In this document: piece by piece, positions 1 through 12,832 of the stretch | Numbering within the stretch: position 1 is the stretch's first letter | Layout: every line of letters begins with the position of its first letter | NCBI RefSeq assembly: GCF_910592395.1 | Contig: NC_088314.1 | Location: 7,130,001 to 7,194,000, forward strand | DNA: 64,000 bases | Direction of reading: 5' to 3' | Source: Lineus longissimus | Lineage: Eukaryota > Nemertea > Pilidiophora > Heteronemertea > Lineidae | Made by a program: the position numbers and the translations under genes | Notes under the pieces: generated by a model | Database searches by the model: none | Told to the model about the DNA's origin: nothing | The model's input: the letters and a program-made list of their open reading frames with translations, nothing else

Positions 1-3000
1 CAACGTACTGTTGATCTGAAAATATTCGCGTCTATTTATATCGTTTTTCACTTTATAAATACTTCTAAAGACCCTCTCTAAGGAAAGAGGTTGGGCCCTG
101 ACCATCTCTAAATCAGATCCAGGGCAACACTGTCCTTGTCATCGCAATTATCAACAACAACAAAACGACACATGCTTGTTCTATCGAAATACGAAACGAG
201 CTTTTCCATCAGAAATAATTTCTTGCAAAAAAGGCAATCGATGTCCTTTATAAAAGAACCGAGTCACATTTGCCATGGCCAAAACAATGAACCCATTAGG
301 GCAGTAGTCAATATTTCGCCTATCTGAATTTTCAAAATGCCAACCGCTTGCCTCACGAGGCAAAAAGTGCACCTTTATAATTGCTTGCCTTTCTCGGTTG
401 TATCAACTATGACGGCATGTTTCTCTCATGAATCGAATTGACTGCATTATCTTCGGAAATGCACGACATACCCGTCTAATGAGATAGCGCAGAGAATGTC
501 AATTGGAGCAGAGTCACGGAAACCTATAACAGGACGCTGCGCCAGACTTATTCAAGAGTGATTTTTGTCACTTGACTGATAAAGTCTCAACAAGGACATA
601 ATATTTTCTAGAGAAAATCTATAATCTATCCCAAAATATCATTTGGATAAAGATTTCCTCTGGTAAGGCGGATAGTTTATTGGAAAATACATGTACGTGT
701 CCTCTTTTCGCTGGTGTTCATGAAGGTTTCATCGCGTTGTGTGTTTTTTACATTTCAGCCATTCATATAGGTGTGTCACAAAAACACGCCGGAGCTGAAG
801 GCATTTAGTTAAGATTGAAATCTAAAAAGACATCAAGGGAAACCTATGATATAATTATACTAAGCAACCATAATCTTGGGAAATAGAAATTTCACAAAAT
901 GCGACGCCAAATATGTAAATTGAACGAACTCGTTGTCAGAATTTGAGCGTCAACTAAAGTATCATGACTATTTCTGGTGTGTTTTTACCTCACATTGCAC
1001 GGCGGCACCTATGATTATACCAAACTGTCACCCGAGGCTCATGAATATGATGTTTATTTTGAAAATGACTTACTTTGATTTCAAAATTAAACTCTTTTTT
1101 TCTCCTGAAATTTATACGTTCATGTACTACGATATTTAGGGCTTGAGGCGACTGTCAAAGCGACACGTGTATTCAAAAAAGCATCAGAGCTGAGTGTGGT
1201 ACACATCTTACATTTGTACTAATCGTCCGGGTGACGCCGTAGTGCTATATTTTTTGAAAAGAAGGGAAAACATTATGTTTACCTTTTTTACTAGTTGGTT
1301 ATCGCTGGTATGTGGAACAAAACGATCTCTCGTCTACGGGTAAAACCAGTAATCGTAGAGCTTGATATTGATCGAAGGTCGAGCGATCACCGATTTTTGT
1401 CGCGGGCATCTGCGCGATGATAGACCAGAGCAAACGAGCGATTTTGTTACATGCGATCATAACCGAAGGTCACAGTGGCAAACATGCCCCCTGAAATATT
1501 TCAAACCGAAAGGAAAAAGTTCTCAATAGCACTGTTTGTTGATGGGAAGTCATGGAGGATAACGACACAGATTTTTATTTTTTTATTTTATTAAACTTCT
1601 TTAAACAAGATGCTTCCATCCTGACATGGTACCCCCGCCATAAAAACACTGAATCATCTTGTATCAGTCTCAATGAAAACTATTAGCAACGATTAGCGAT
1701 GATTCCGGGCTTTTACCAGTGGCCGGGTTTCAAACGCTGTAACCAAGGTACTTTCCGATAGAAATACTAGAGGCAGGAAAATTCCTTCTGATGCTTTTTG
1801 GTTTCAAATGAGTCAAAACGAAAGAGGAACTGGATATTCCGTCGACTGTGTTTGAGATTTGAAGTCGGTGTGGTTGACTAAATTCCTTAATTTAGCTAAT
1901 TTCCGACAAATTTGAAACTTTATCACTTGATATCACCGCCACAAGAACCCCAACTCTCTGTCCGCATCAAGGGTAAAGAAGCGCAAAAAGTTTGCCTAAA
2001 TGATCGGTTATTCACCACTACATACGTCGTCAGAATGGTCAGGGCTAACCATCAAATCACTTTGCTCCTTGAAAGATGAGAAACTGATAGAAGATGCATC
2101 AGCTGAGTCCTTTCGATTATCTTATTTGCTGATCGTTTTGCATGCAGCAACCCTCCCACCGGTCCTATACAAAGCTACCTCTTCCTGGCAGGTCACGCAA
2201 TTCGCGACCAGCTAAGTAGGTGTAACCAGAGCATCCCCGGGGCGCGAGGTCACGCATCTCTCCGCCGGAACTAAAGCGAGGGCCACTTTGGGCTGTACAC
2301 ATTCCGGTTTGCTTAGAGCTGCTTTTCATGGTAAAGGTGGTCAGCGATCCGTCATGGCCTCTTCATGGTGGTACTATAATATGTCATAGGTGTTTTGGGC
2401 AACAAGCGTTTCTGAATCAATGGCCAGCCATGTCGTCTCTTTCTTTTGCATTATCAGCTCGAAACGTATACACTTTTGTTCAAGCAATGAATGCATTCGT
2501 CACGACACATGTAGAAAATTCAAATTTTAAAAATGGTTATTAAAGTTTATTGTAGATAAAACTGCCTTTACCAATCGTATAATACAAAAATATCCACTAA
2601 CAATGTCATTAGCTAGCATACTAAGTGTTAAGATTATCATTCTTTCACCGATATGATGTATCGATTTCTTGAAAGCAGTACGAGATTATCATTTCACGGA
2701 TAATGAACTGCATTACGATGACAGATCGGTGTAAAATGTATAAGCAATCATGAGATTATGCTGTTATGCATTTGTAATGCGTGCCCTCTAAATTAATTTG
2801 GCGGCCAAAAAATTCTAGGTGCTCCCCAATTAAATTCGCCGGAAACAACCTGTGTCGATGTTCAAGCATAACGATTCATGTTCACGTACGTACGCATGCC
2901 CTGTCAAATACAAATATTCTTGCTAGTAGCTTCTCGTCTACTGAATCATCTGAATTCGCTCTTCCTGACATTGGTTTGGGAGTTATACCAGTGCTAGCGA

Positions 3001-5625
3001 CGCTGGCCTCTCCCTAAACCAAGACATCCTTTTAGGATTCACATGTAAGTAAATGGTCACATCCGAAATCTGTTTGGATGAATCGCGAAAACACGTTTTT
3101 GACGCGACACGTTAGTTTACACCTCTGCTCAGATCGACGTCAGTCAGTGAAATTCGATCTACTGCAACTCTAGGCTAAGTAGACCTGCGCACAAAGCGGT
3201 TTAAGATGGCCCTCGTCAGTCCATTAGCAGGAGAGGCTTGTGTATTTGATTATAAGAACGATATCCATGATAGTCGCATTTCTTTGTTGTGTGCAGCGCA
3301 TCAATATATTCGCAGTGATCTGATCGAATACTTCTCCTGATATGATTGCAATACATGGTATTGGTCAGACTTACATATTTCGTTTCAGAGGGCGATTAAC
3401 TGGCCAGTTTCGTTGTCACCTTCGTGGCAGAAACTACTATGAGCCGATTCTAGAGATGAAGAGAATACGTGTATTTTCATGCTGATCTAAATTGAGTTCA
3501 GATATTGAAAGGTAATGTCATGCCGGTTGCAATGCAAGCCCTGTAAATAATTTTGGCTGCAATAAAAATTATAGGTGCTCCCCAGGTTTACGTTATACTG
3601 TAATATCTTCACCAAAGGTCGTCCGTTTTGTTTAACGATGCACATGTATTCCTGGGGAATGCCCATAGCATGCCAAAGAACCAATTAAATGATTTTTTTG
3701 ACGATTTCAAACACTTGGATCCGAATCTCCTAGACCGAAGTGGTACTAATGAATAAAAGGCGTTTTGACGTTCTGCATTTGCACAAAATGCTAAGGAATC
3801 TGGAGGATTCGGAAAAACGTATAGGAGACAAATTGATCGCTAATCCAATTTAAAATGAATTAGTACCGCGGTTCCTATTGGGTTAAGATGGTAAATTTAG
3901 TTAGGACTTTGAAAAAGGAAAAAAAACAAGAATTGTATGTCGTGGTTACACGACGGGTACGTATTTTGTACGTGTACGTTTACGGGTAAAACGAATAGAG
4001 TAAAGTTAATCGTATTTCTTGAAGCTGACCTAAGTATATCAACGAGAAGACTCCAAGTACGTCACTTGAGGATGTCCCAAACTGAGTTGTGAGTTATCTT
4101 CAAAACATGAACCTTTTTGAGTAGCATCTTTTTTGGAACGAACTGAGTTTCCATCAATGTCAATCTACATTAAAGCTATCGCTATTGGTACCAGTTTTCA
4201 TTCAAATATATGGGTTTTGGAAGAAACTACGTTATTCAACTTCAAAAGTAGCAAGACTATAATTTGTTTACACAAAGTATACGTAGGTGAAGTATTATTT
4301 CGTGATCAGTCTACGCTTGGCTGATACTGGCGAAAAAAAAGTACTCACGCGTACTTTCAACAGTACTGCAGACTTACTAATTTTTGTCACAAATTGTTCG
4401 TGTCAGGATCAGTAGATTTAATCTAGCGCCTCACATAATATCGTGTCACAAATCAGATCACGCCCATATCGCTCTAACACACTCCCTAATCAATCATGAT
4501 GGAAAGTGATTAAAAACCTCACGTCAAAATCCATTGTCAGCATTTCATCAAAATTCGTCATCCCTTTTGCAAAAACAGTGTAGTTGCTGCATATCGAAAA
4601 AATTCGTACTAACGCCATTGAAAGAAAATCTCTTCTAGATCTAAGTAGCTGAATATACTGGCTATGATCTCATTTTGGGATGTCGATATGTCATTATCAC
4701 AGGAGCTGTGTAACTTAAGATAAAGTTTCATGTAATAAGGTGATGCATCATGTTCCATAGAGCGATGGGAATTTCGATTCGATAAAATCCTCTTTGTATC
4801 GTAGCGTACATGTACATGAACATTGTATCAGTCTTCTGCATTCTCAAAGGATTTGAGTCGAGTATTTCCCAGGTTCCAGCATAAACTCGTGACTAGTAGT
4901 GAGTAACAAAATCAATGCCTTTTTCGTCTTTATCTAGACTAGAAATTACGTGCCATGTTGAGCCCCTACACTGCTTTCAATACCCAAGACAACACACTGT
5001 CCCTACCATTTTGGCAAAATTCCATACTCCATTCAAGGAACACTTATAGGTACCAATTCAAAAATACGACTTCGATTGCATTACAAGATTCGTATATGAA
5101 TCTAATTGATATCTCTCTCTTAAAAAACACCATAACAATGCTGTTGTACTTGATACGAGATGTTAAGCTATAAAACACTGCTGTCCTGGTTGAAAACAAA
5201 CCACTTCCGATTTTGGCTTTCTCCGATTTAAAAACAACTGAGCGTGAGAGATACCGAAGCGTTATTTTTACACTTCCGTTTCCAATGACATATTGAAACT
5301 CGCAATCTATCTGTTTTGATATCCATCACTTAAATTGTCGCAACACTCGAAAGAAAAGACCAGAAAATATTACATGTATATCTTAGCTTATTATTGTTTC
5401 TATTCTCACTGCCAGCACTGATTTAGGGCATATTGGACAGCGTACTATAACAACGATACAACTGTATCACTGAGATCTAAATCTGACATTAAGTCAATGG
5501 CTGACGCCTAATACAGCTCCTCATGCCGGAGGGACATTTACTTCTCAGTACTTCAATTCAAAACAGATCGTCTTTATTCTATCTAACAGCACAATTAGCG
5601 TGAAAGCCTTCCTTTCTGCCAACAT
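1..5625. other. Intergenic, no gene recognised
   Basis: This stretch is AT-rich with stops frequent in all six frames. The open frames present are short, start at alternative codons in many cases, and resemble no family I know. At the left edge (about 150-370, minus strand) two overlapping frames are open and have a protein-like composition. They could be the end of an exon cut off by the window, but I could not choose between them. I saw no RNA gene or clear transposon. Confidence 0.5.
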
Positions 5626-5756
5626 TTACCGCTTTGGGAAACATTTCCTTCTGTTTAGAAGAAACTTGGAGATAATACGGTTTAATCGTCCAGGAAATTG
5701 AGTCTCTGTTTGTTTCACCAATTTGCGAAAGTGATGAAAGGTCACAGGGGGCACCT

Positions 5757-8700
5757 CTGAAGAAGATGCACCAGACGATACGAGAAAACTTATGCCACGC
5801 GACATTCCGCGTTATCTCGCGCAATTTATTTTCTCACGCTCTGCAGGACGAGATCTCCTGACGCGAATAATGGATTAAGGGGATAATAAATCAGAGTTAC
5901 CAGTCTAGAAACATTTTACTTTGACCAGTGCTACGCGGAGTCTTTTCTTCTCCAGTTTCTCCCGCGCTGATAGATAAGCTTGTTAATATGAACGGGCGGA
6001 AAAATTGCACGAAATAAGCTATGGACATGTTTACCCCGTTTCCTTAGTTTAACATGGCGCCTCGTTGTATTACTGCCGACGGACAAAAATTCTCCGGTTC
6101 TCGCGAGGAGTCTTTCCGATAATTGGAAGTTAGCGCGGTGGGAGGAAGCATTTTCTGCATTCATTAATTTGTCTTATTTGCCTTATCCTTTAGCCTAAAG
6201 AATAGTGAGGACTTTTTAATAGTGTGACGATGAGCAGGTCACTTTTTTAGTATTTAGCATTTAGGTTCTTACCGTCACTTACTTCCTTTAATCAAAGTCG
6301 GGGGTAAAATCCTATCTAAAATATTCGGGGACAGGGTGAATCCTGGTCAGAAGGTCAGTAGTACTAAACTTGTAAGATTATAAAAAGTTGTTGAGATCTC
6401 GGAGGTGACTTCTGGCCCTGGCCCGGGCCTTCAAAAAATGCGTGAACGCACTTTCTCTGGGATACAAAACCGAGGGAGCCTTCCAACTGCTGGGCTTGTT
6501 CGGGGGAAAAAACGACTGCTCCAGCGTATAATATATATAGGGAACGTCAAATTAATCCCTGCATTTTTAGTTTCTCCATATTTGTTTTTTGGCTAAACAT
6601 GTACATGTAGTTCAGAATAAGGCCATCTTAACGCTTTTGAGCTGAGAGAAAAATCTACGTCATTTTACACCCAACCCTCGATCCGTGACAAGGGATCTTA
6701 TGCAGGCGAATCCTGAAACAATTATCACATAAAATGTTGTCATTAGCGCCTGCTATCCTTTTGTCATCTCCCGAACATGCGTGACTGAGCGAGCTAGGGA
6801 AAGGTTCTCTGGCGGGACATAGTGATTAAGCCGATGTAAATGAAAATGAATAAGATATCGGACACTCTGTCAATAGAGTAGATGCAGTGGTCCTATTATT
6901 GACATTAGCCCATCATTAAGGGAATGGATCGAATGATCAGGTGCCACAGAGGTAATCCTATGAAATAAGATACTTGCAGTAACCTCACGAGAGGTCTGGC
7001 TTTCTTGCATACGGTAATGGGGTTTTATGTACTCTAAAGTTCAGGTTGGGTCCATAGAGTTTGAGATGTCACTTTGAGAACAAACTGGTCAACTCAGTCT
7101 AAAGAGCCGGGCTACATCTAGACCCGCAAGCTTTGGATCCACTCGCCGACCCGGACTCCGTTAGGTGAGGCTACGGACGGAGTACCTCTGATGAAGGAAC
7201 AATATGATTCCCCGTATATTGACGCTTGCAAAATGATGCAGGGTTACGGATACGGTATCACTACAATTAAAGTATGTGATCTCCGTAGCCACTAAAGCGC
7301 TACAAGCAGCTTCTAAGAACACCCGTGAGACAAATATCGTCCACATATTCGGCTGTATATGGATTATCCCAGTAATGCCTAAAGGGCCCGATTCCAATAG
7401 GAAGCATTAGCCGAGGTTACAGCCGCAAGTGTACTTTCAAATGAAAGATATAAACGATATAATCTACTGCAGTTTTTGTGGTATAGATGAATTAGGCCTT
7501 CAGACAATGGAACAGATATGCTTCCAATGTATATCAGTTGAAAGAAAGGAACAATAATCTTATTTCATATAATGTAATTGTTCAGACAAAACACTTTCTT
7601 TCTTATAACCTATAGAACGTTTCCGTTTTTAACAGCGCCCTATTGTTCACGGTTTAAAAGGCAGCTTTGGGTGACGTTGCCAATGCATGTGTTTTCTTAA
7701 TCCGTGTTATACTCATTTGTATTGTCAGGATAAATAATAATCCCTCGCTTTGTAACCACAATAGTAATGCGCGCATGCTATTGTATGTCAGTTCATGGGT
7801 GTATAGGGGCCAAGGTGAATACACTTCCTGTGGTCGCTCCTGTGTATGGTGGGACCACAGTGCTAGGCGTCTGCATGAACATCATGGATTTCCGAACTTT
7901 GGATGCCGTATTTTTGTCAGATTTTCTTGTGCATGCGTGGTGAATCTTAGTGATATATTGAACATGATTATTCTTGTGAATCTTAATATTATCTTGCAAA
8001 TATGCATGGGTTTTCCCAATACTATCATAAGTTATGAGTTCGAAGTTAATATTGTGGGCAGCTGAACGGACAAGTGTTTAGGGAGTTGAGCAGGAAGCAT
8101 AACAAGGCATGGGTAATGATCAAAGCGACATTGAGCAATGGAATACTTGTTTGTCATCTCGAGATACTGATTTGCACGAATGTTTGCATTATGTAAGGAT
8201 TTTGAAGCAGTTTTGATTGCTTACCATTGATCATGTCATTGTAATTCATTAAATGAATGCAGCAGATTAAACGACCGTATGCATTTGCTTGCGAAAAATT
8301 ATTTTGTTTTCATTAAATAGTGACCGAATTGAAGTTAAACTGTATGTACATGCATTTTTCTCTACTCCTCTTTTCTGACTGCAATCACGAACATTTCTAT
8401 GATAATACTGCCTATGTCTACCAGGCATAAACACTGTTTTAGAAACTATGATCCCAAAGTTTGTCAACTCGATGGGCAATAACAAGAAGATGTAATTGTT
8501 TCATGACATTCATTGTGAAGTCCGTCTAATTTTGACACAAGTCTTCTTTCGGACACCCTGTATGACAGAGCACCGTAAGCCTTCTTCATAATCCCACAAC
8601 AGCCACCAGTGAGTTTGACTAAGATAAAGCTATCGGTTCGTCAAAAAGATCTGAAAGTTGCCGTGGTTTTGAAGTTCAATAAATTGGTTATTCTTTTGTT

Positions 8701-10108
8701 TTCAGAACAAAATGTCAATAGCGGATTGTGTGCATCACAACCTTCATTTTCTGTTGGGTTTTCTTTGTGGAATGGTTTCTCGTAAACATGTAAAGGCAGA
8801 TAAGGCAAGCCAGGCATGTCAATTTTGTTTAGGTCGTTTCCTCTCGTTGCGCATCAACAAGCCTTAAGGGAGATACCGATCCACACTAACGAAGGCGTAG
8901 AATTTACATAGAGTTCATTAGATTACTACAAGTAATTCAAACATATCCGGCTGCTTACAAAACAAACGGCCACAATTTGAACTTTGCTTTACCCATAACG
9001 TGTTTACTCTTGAAGAAGGAAACGATTTTGCAATCCCGTCCGAGTCCGGTTTTAAGAGTTCTACTCGAAAATGAAAATGAGTTGGGTGCAGAGGCTGTAA
9101 CAGTATTGTAGTATGCTAACTCAGAGTGCGATCTATTACAGTATGGCCCGAAAGTTGGTTTGAACATTTTTACACTTTTCATATGTTATGGAACATAATT
9201 GGAAGCATTTCATGCTTCCAGCAAACTTCTTCATTCAGCCAATTAAGAAGAGATAATAAAATCTTTTCAATCATACTAAAAATGTAATTATGTTGAGACT
9301 TGATCGGAGCTATATCGATACGCCAAAAACTTCGACATATCAATTTCATGAATGCTGCTACCATTGATCTCTTATGAGCCGAGATTTGAAATTAGATCCT
9401 GAGATAATGAACGATAATCACGATTAATTTAAAACGGATTAGCAAGAGCGGATATTATCTGACATGTTGTCTTTCGATGCTGACAGAATGGTGAATTCAG
9501 CTCAACATGATCAGGCTAAGCGTAGCATTTATATCGCATGTGCAATTATACAAAAAATACATCACCGCACTTGATACCGCAACAAATTTCTATTTATTTT
9601 TAATCTATTTCACGGGTGAATATTATTAGCTAACGATAGTCTCCTAAATACCAGTATAACTTTTGATAATTTTCAAAACAAATTTGACGCGAAAGTGAAG
9701 TTAAAATATCATTGACGCAATGTAACACTGTAGACAAGTGCCAATGTCACTTCAAATTCTTGGCATAAATTCTTAATCTGTCGTAAATTTTGAAAGTTTT
9801 CTCAGTTGCGGATGGCTACTACAGATAAGTATGCACAAAAACAATGCACCAATTACATTTTTATACAGTGTATTCTATACTAGTACTTAATTCACATCGT
9901 CAAAATTTGCGAAAAAATTAAATATTTGCCGTTTAGGTGGATTACAGAATTTCCTTCAGTATTTCCAACAACAAAAAATATTGAGATTTTGCTTTTCGCA
10001 AATCCGTGCCTTATTGGCGATGCTATTACTGCCAAATCAATGTACAACTTGGCTGAAAATAGGCTAATTATTGACGTAAAAATAGGCTAATTAATGAAAT
10101 GAACTTAC
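5757..10108. other. Gene-poor stretch, possible intron
   Basis: No conserved coding sequence was found. If the signal-peptide exon at 10109-10193 joins the candidate exon at 5626-5756, this is the intron between them. Otherwise it is intergenic. The segment around 7080-7400 is less AT-rich than its surroundings but carries no frame I can interpret. The 132-codon open frame at 7667-8065 looks random. Confidence 0.35.
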
Positions 10109-10193
10109 CATTTCTCTCTTGTTGAACGGTGCTGCCTCTTGCCAAACATATCACCATCACAAGCAGGCAGAATACTGCCGGACGCATTGTCAT
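10109..10193 (-). CDS. Signal-peptide exon of a secreted protein (partial gene)
   Basis: This is a small exon bounded by a clean acceptor (a T-rich tract ending in CAG directly before an ATG) and a strong donor (G|GTAAGT). It reads 28 codons plus one base. Starting from the second Met (MRPAVFCLLVMVICLARG) it is a textbook signal peptide: basic start, hydrophobic core, then small residues before a polar stretch STVQQERN. The placement implies a non-coding 5' exon upstream and further coding exons downstream on the minus strand, entered in phase 1. One phase-compatible candidate is an open frame at 5626-5756. It has a CTTCTTCAG acceptor and 42 codons of basic, Arg/Lys-rich peptide ending in TAA, but the 4.3-kb intron and short length make the link weak. 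I do not recognise the product. The exon itself is fairly convincing; the gene is incomplete. Confidence 0.5.
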
Positions 10194-12701
10194 CTGAAAG
10201 AATAAAAAGAATGGAACGTGTGAGGAAAAGGGAGATTCACGAAATCGTCCGAACCAAAATATTTCTTGAATAACTATGAACAATAGATTCACCTGAAATC
10301 TTTGAAAATTCTGTCGGATATAGCTGCTGGCAAGCATGGATAACAAAATAAAATAAATTGCATAGTTTTTCCATTTCACAAAAATCTATTTAGTTCAGTT
10401 ATTATAGCAAGTATGAAAATGAGGGAGGTATCATTTTGTTCGTGTTGGTCTTGCCATTAATACAAATCCTTGCAAATGGCTAGGGGGCTAATTGAAACTG
10501 AGCACCATACGCTTTCAAAAACACATATTTATGGGCTTATTTTCAGTTGTTCAATCTTCTCTAATCTATACTTGCTACGAGGGAGCGCTAAATTATGCAT
10601 TAGATCTTCCATCAGCGTTTTCACCCAGAAGTCCTCTTCCAAGTTCGACGTAGGCCACTGCTCCCGACAAAGAACACGACCTAATCACTTACCCCTTATG
10701 TTCACTTCCAATCAATTAACATTTTCGGATGTTGTTCTCCAAGTAAAGGTGGTTCATCAACATGAAAGCGTTATTCTTATTAGACAAATTGGATATGCCA
10801 CAAGATAGCTGTTATTCAGTCTCAACGGTGATAAGACAGAGTCGCTATCGTGAAATTCATCATAACCTCTCAGGATTTACCAGCACCTGCGTGAAACACT
10901 GGGTTGGGGTGTTTTGCATTGTGTCTTCTTTGTTTTTTTCATTATAAAAAAATTGTCGAGAGAAAACAATTGCTTGTCTATGTAAACGTGAATTTCCACA
11001 AAGTGGAGTTTTATGAACCAATAAAGCCTTTACCTATAATGTTTCAGGAGTCTTCTAGAATACGGGCCCAGACTTGGTAGAAAGGCCGTTTTTTCCGGCG
11101 AATTCTCATCTGTTCTGTGCTCTTCACTAACTGATCTCTAATCGCAAACATGCAATTTGTACAAAGGAGATTTTCACAACAAAATTGATCATTACCCCGC
11201 AAGATAATTCATACACTCAGATGATATCTGGGTACATGTAGGTTCTTCAATCAGATACTAACAGAATAAAACACTTTTGTGTTGCACTTCTCCACAACCT
11301 TACATTTTTGCTCATAAACATAAGTTGACGATTACTTAACACTTGTTTTGCATGAAACCAATTAGAGCTTTTCTGAAAATATCATGTTACACCGAAATTA
11401 AACTTTTTCTCGCACTCCCTCGCAACTTTGTCGGAAAGAGACTGTTTGTTTAGAAGCTTGCCGTATGTGATACCTTCAGTTAATTAAATTGTACGATAGT
11501 ATGACTGGGCCAGGCAGAGCGAATTCAGCGTTGACTGCGGCAGCCGCCTACTAGTACCTAATTAAGAAAAGACACGCCTACTAGTACCTAATTAAGAACA
11601 GACACAATACGCCGAAGACCCCCTAAGACAAGTACAAGAAACGCAACCCCCATGTGCTTTGGTGTCGTTTTTGGAATAGGTCTTTTTCAACCGCCACTGA
11701 TTTGGTTTTTTAACAACATCAAAACAACTCGCTACGGGATTTCCTCACAGGCAAAACAACTTTCAGGGCATCAGTGTGTCCACGACTGTGTCAGCAGAGT
11801 TATACTCCCCCATTTTCCTTTCATCTCATAGAATAGGCCAAGAAAAATTAATGAATTGATTCTCGGGCCCGACAGCACTTGTCAAAGAAAAACGCTTCGT
11901 CTTGTCTTCTGAAAACAGAATTCTGCATCGCAGTTGTATAGGCTCTGCTTTATGCTACCAATAGAAATACAAAATAAACCCCCAGGACGTATTTGAGAAA
12001 TATGTCGAACGAGAAAGGTACATTTGGATTTACTTGGCCTTAATTCATGACAGTTGCTGTGGAATGTTTTTGAGTTAATTGCTTCATAGCGTCTTGGCAA
12101 CTGTCAAAGGATCGCGACATACCGGGATAAAAGACGTCAACATTTGCAGCGAATTAGCCAATAATTTCATAATATCCCTTTGTATTTTTCAAAATTGTCC
12201 CCTTTGTGCCGCGGAGAGAGTAGAAATTACCGAGCATAACTTTCTAATCCTGCGGTATGGAAACTGCTGTCTTACTCGATTGTGATCAAGAAGAAGATTT
12301 TGGTGTTACATGATGCACCTCTCGGTAACCATAAGAATCGTACACTAAACAAACAGTTAGGATTGTCCTCTTCTAGTAAGCCTTGTGGTAAAACTGCTTC
12401 CACATTCTTTGATGCCAACGGCTTTTTCGTAAAGACAATTCTTATTCCGCTGACATAACAGAAGGATTGGTTTGGGGGTATTTAGAAACAATAGCATGAT
12501 AATAAATGTTTCCAACCGGATGTACCACTTTCTATTTATGTCAATTCGAATAAATCCGCATGTTCTAAGCTGGCATTACATTCCATTTATCAAGTATTCA
12601 GAAATAGCAGTTTTCATAGAACTGAACGCTGAAAAGCTTTTTTTATTACAGCTATAGCATTTCAGAATAAGGCACAAATCTGCTTGAAAGCGAACATATC
12701 A
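10194..12701. other. Non-coding stretch
   Basis: No gene recognised. It would include the promoter and 5' untranslated exon of the signal-peptide gene to the left (minus strand), but no core promoter stands out. It contains one exact-looking short tandem duplication at 11546-11605, listed separately. Confidence 0.4.
11546..11605. repeat. 30-bp tandem duplication
   Basis: Two head-to-tail copies of a 30-bp unit begin GCCTACTAGTACC and end GACAC. They differ at one position (AAGAAAAGAC versus AAGAACAGAC). The near identity suggests a recent slippage or duplication event. Confidence 0.9.
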
Positions 12702-12832
12702 CTAGTCAGATCCATCCAGTATAAAAGCCTGTGGGCCGAAAAAAAACGCACATTCGAACCAAGAAGAAACTTCACAGTCGTCAACATATTTAGAACCGCG
12801 TTGCTTGATATTACGATGTACGTGTCCCTCAT
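12702..12832 (-). CDS. Candidate 3'-terminal coding exon, unknown product
   Basis: On the minus strand a very T-rich tract ends in TTACTTCTAG. No other AG occurs for roughly 80 bases upstream, which is the usual signature of a real 3' splice site. Downstream it reads two bases plus 42 codons to a TAG stop. The peptide is hydrophilic with two Cys and an aromatic patch (WFECAFFFGPQ), ending in ILDGSD. The same frame stays open further upstream to 13076, where a second exon may lie containing a Cys-x3-Cys pattern (ARCEQFCEWAN) that recalls apple/PAN domains. I do not recognise a family. This could be chance: an open frame of this length is not rare in AT-rich DNA, and the case rests on the splice site. 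Confidence 0.3.

Noticed and set aside
150-370. Possible minus-strand terminal exon at the left edge, two competing frames (one ending DKDSVALDLI)
   Set aside because: Both frames look protein-like but overlap, acceptors are weak, and no family is recognised; it cannot be resolved at the window edge.
7667-8065. 132-codon open frame on the + strand
   Set aside because: It has an alternative start codon, a composition like random AT-rich translation, and no family resemblance.
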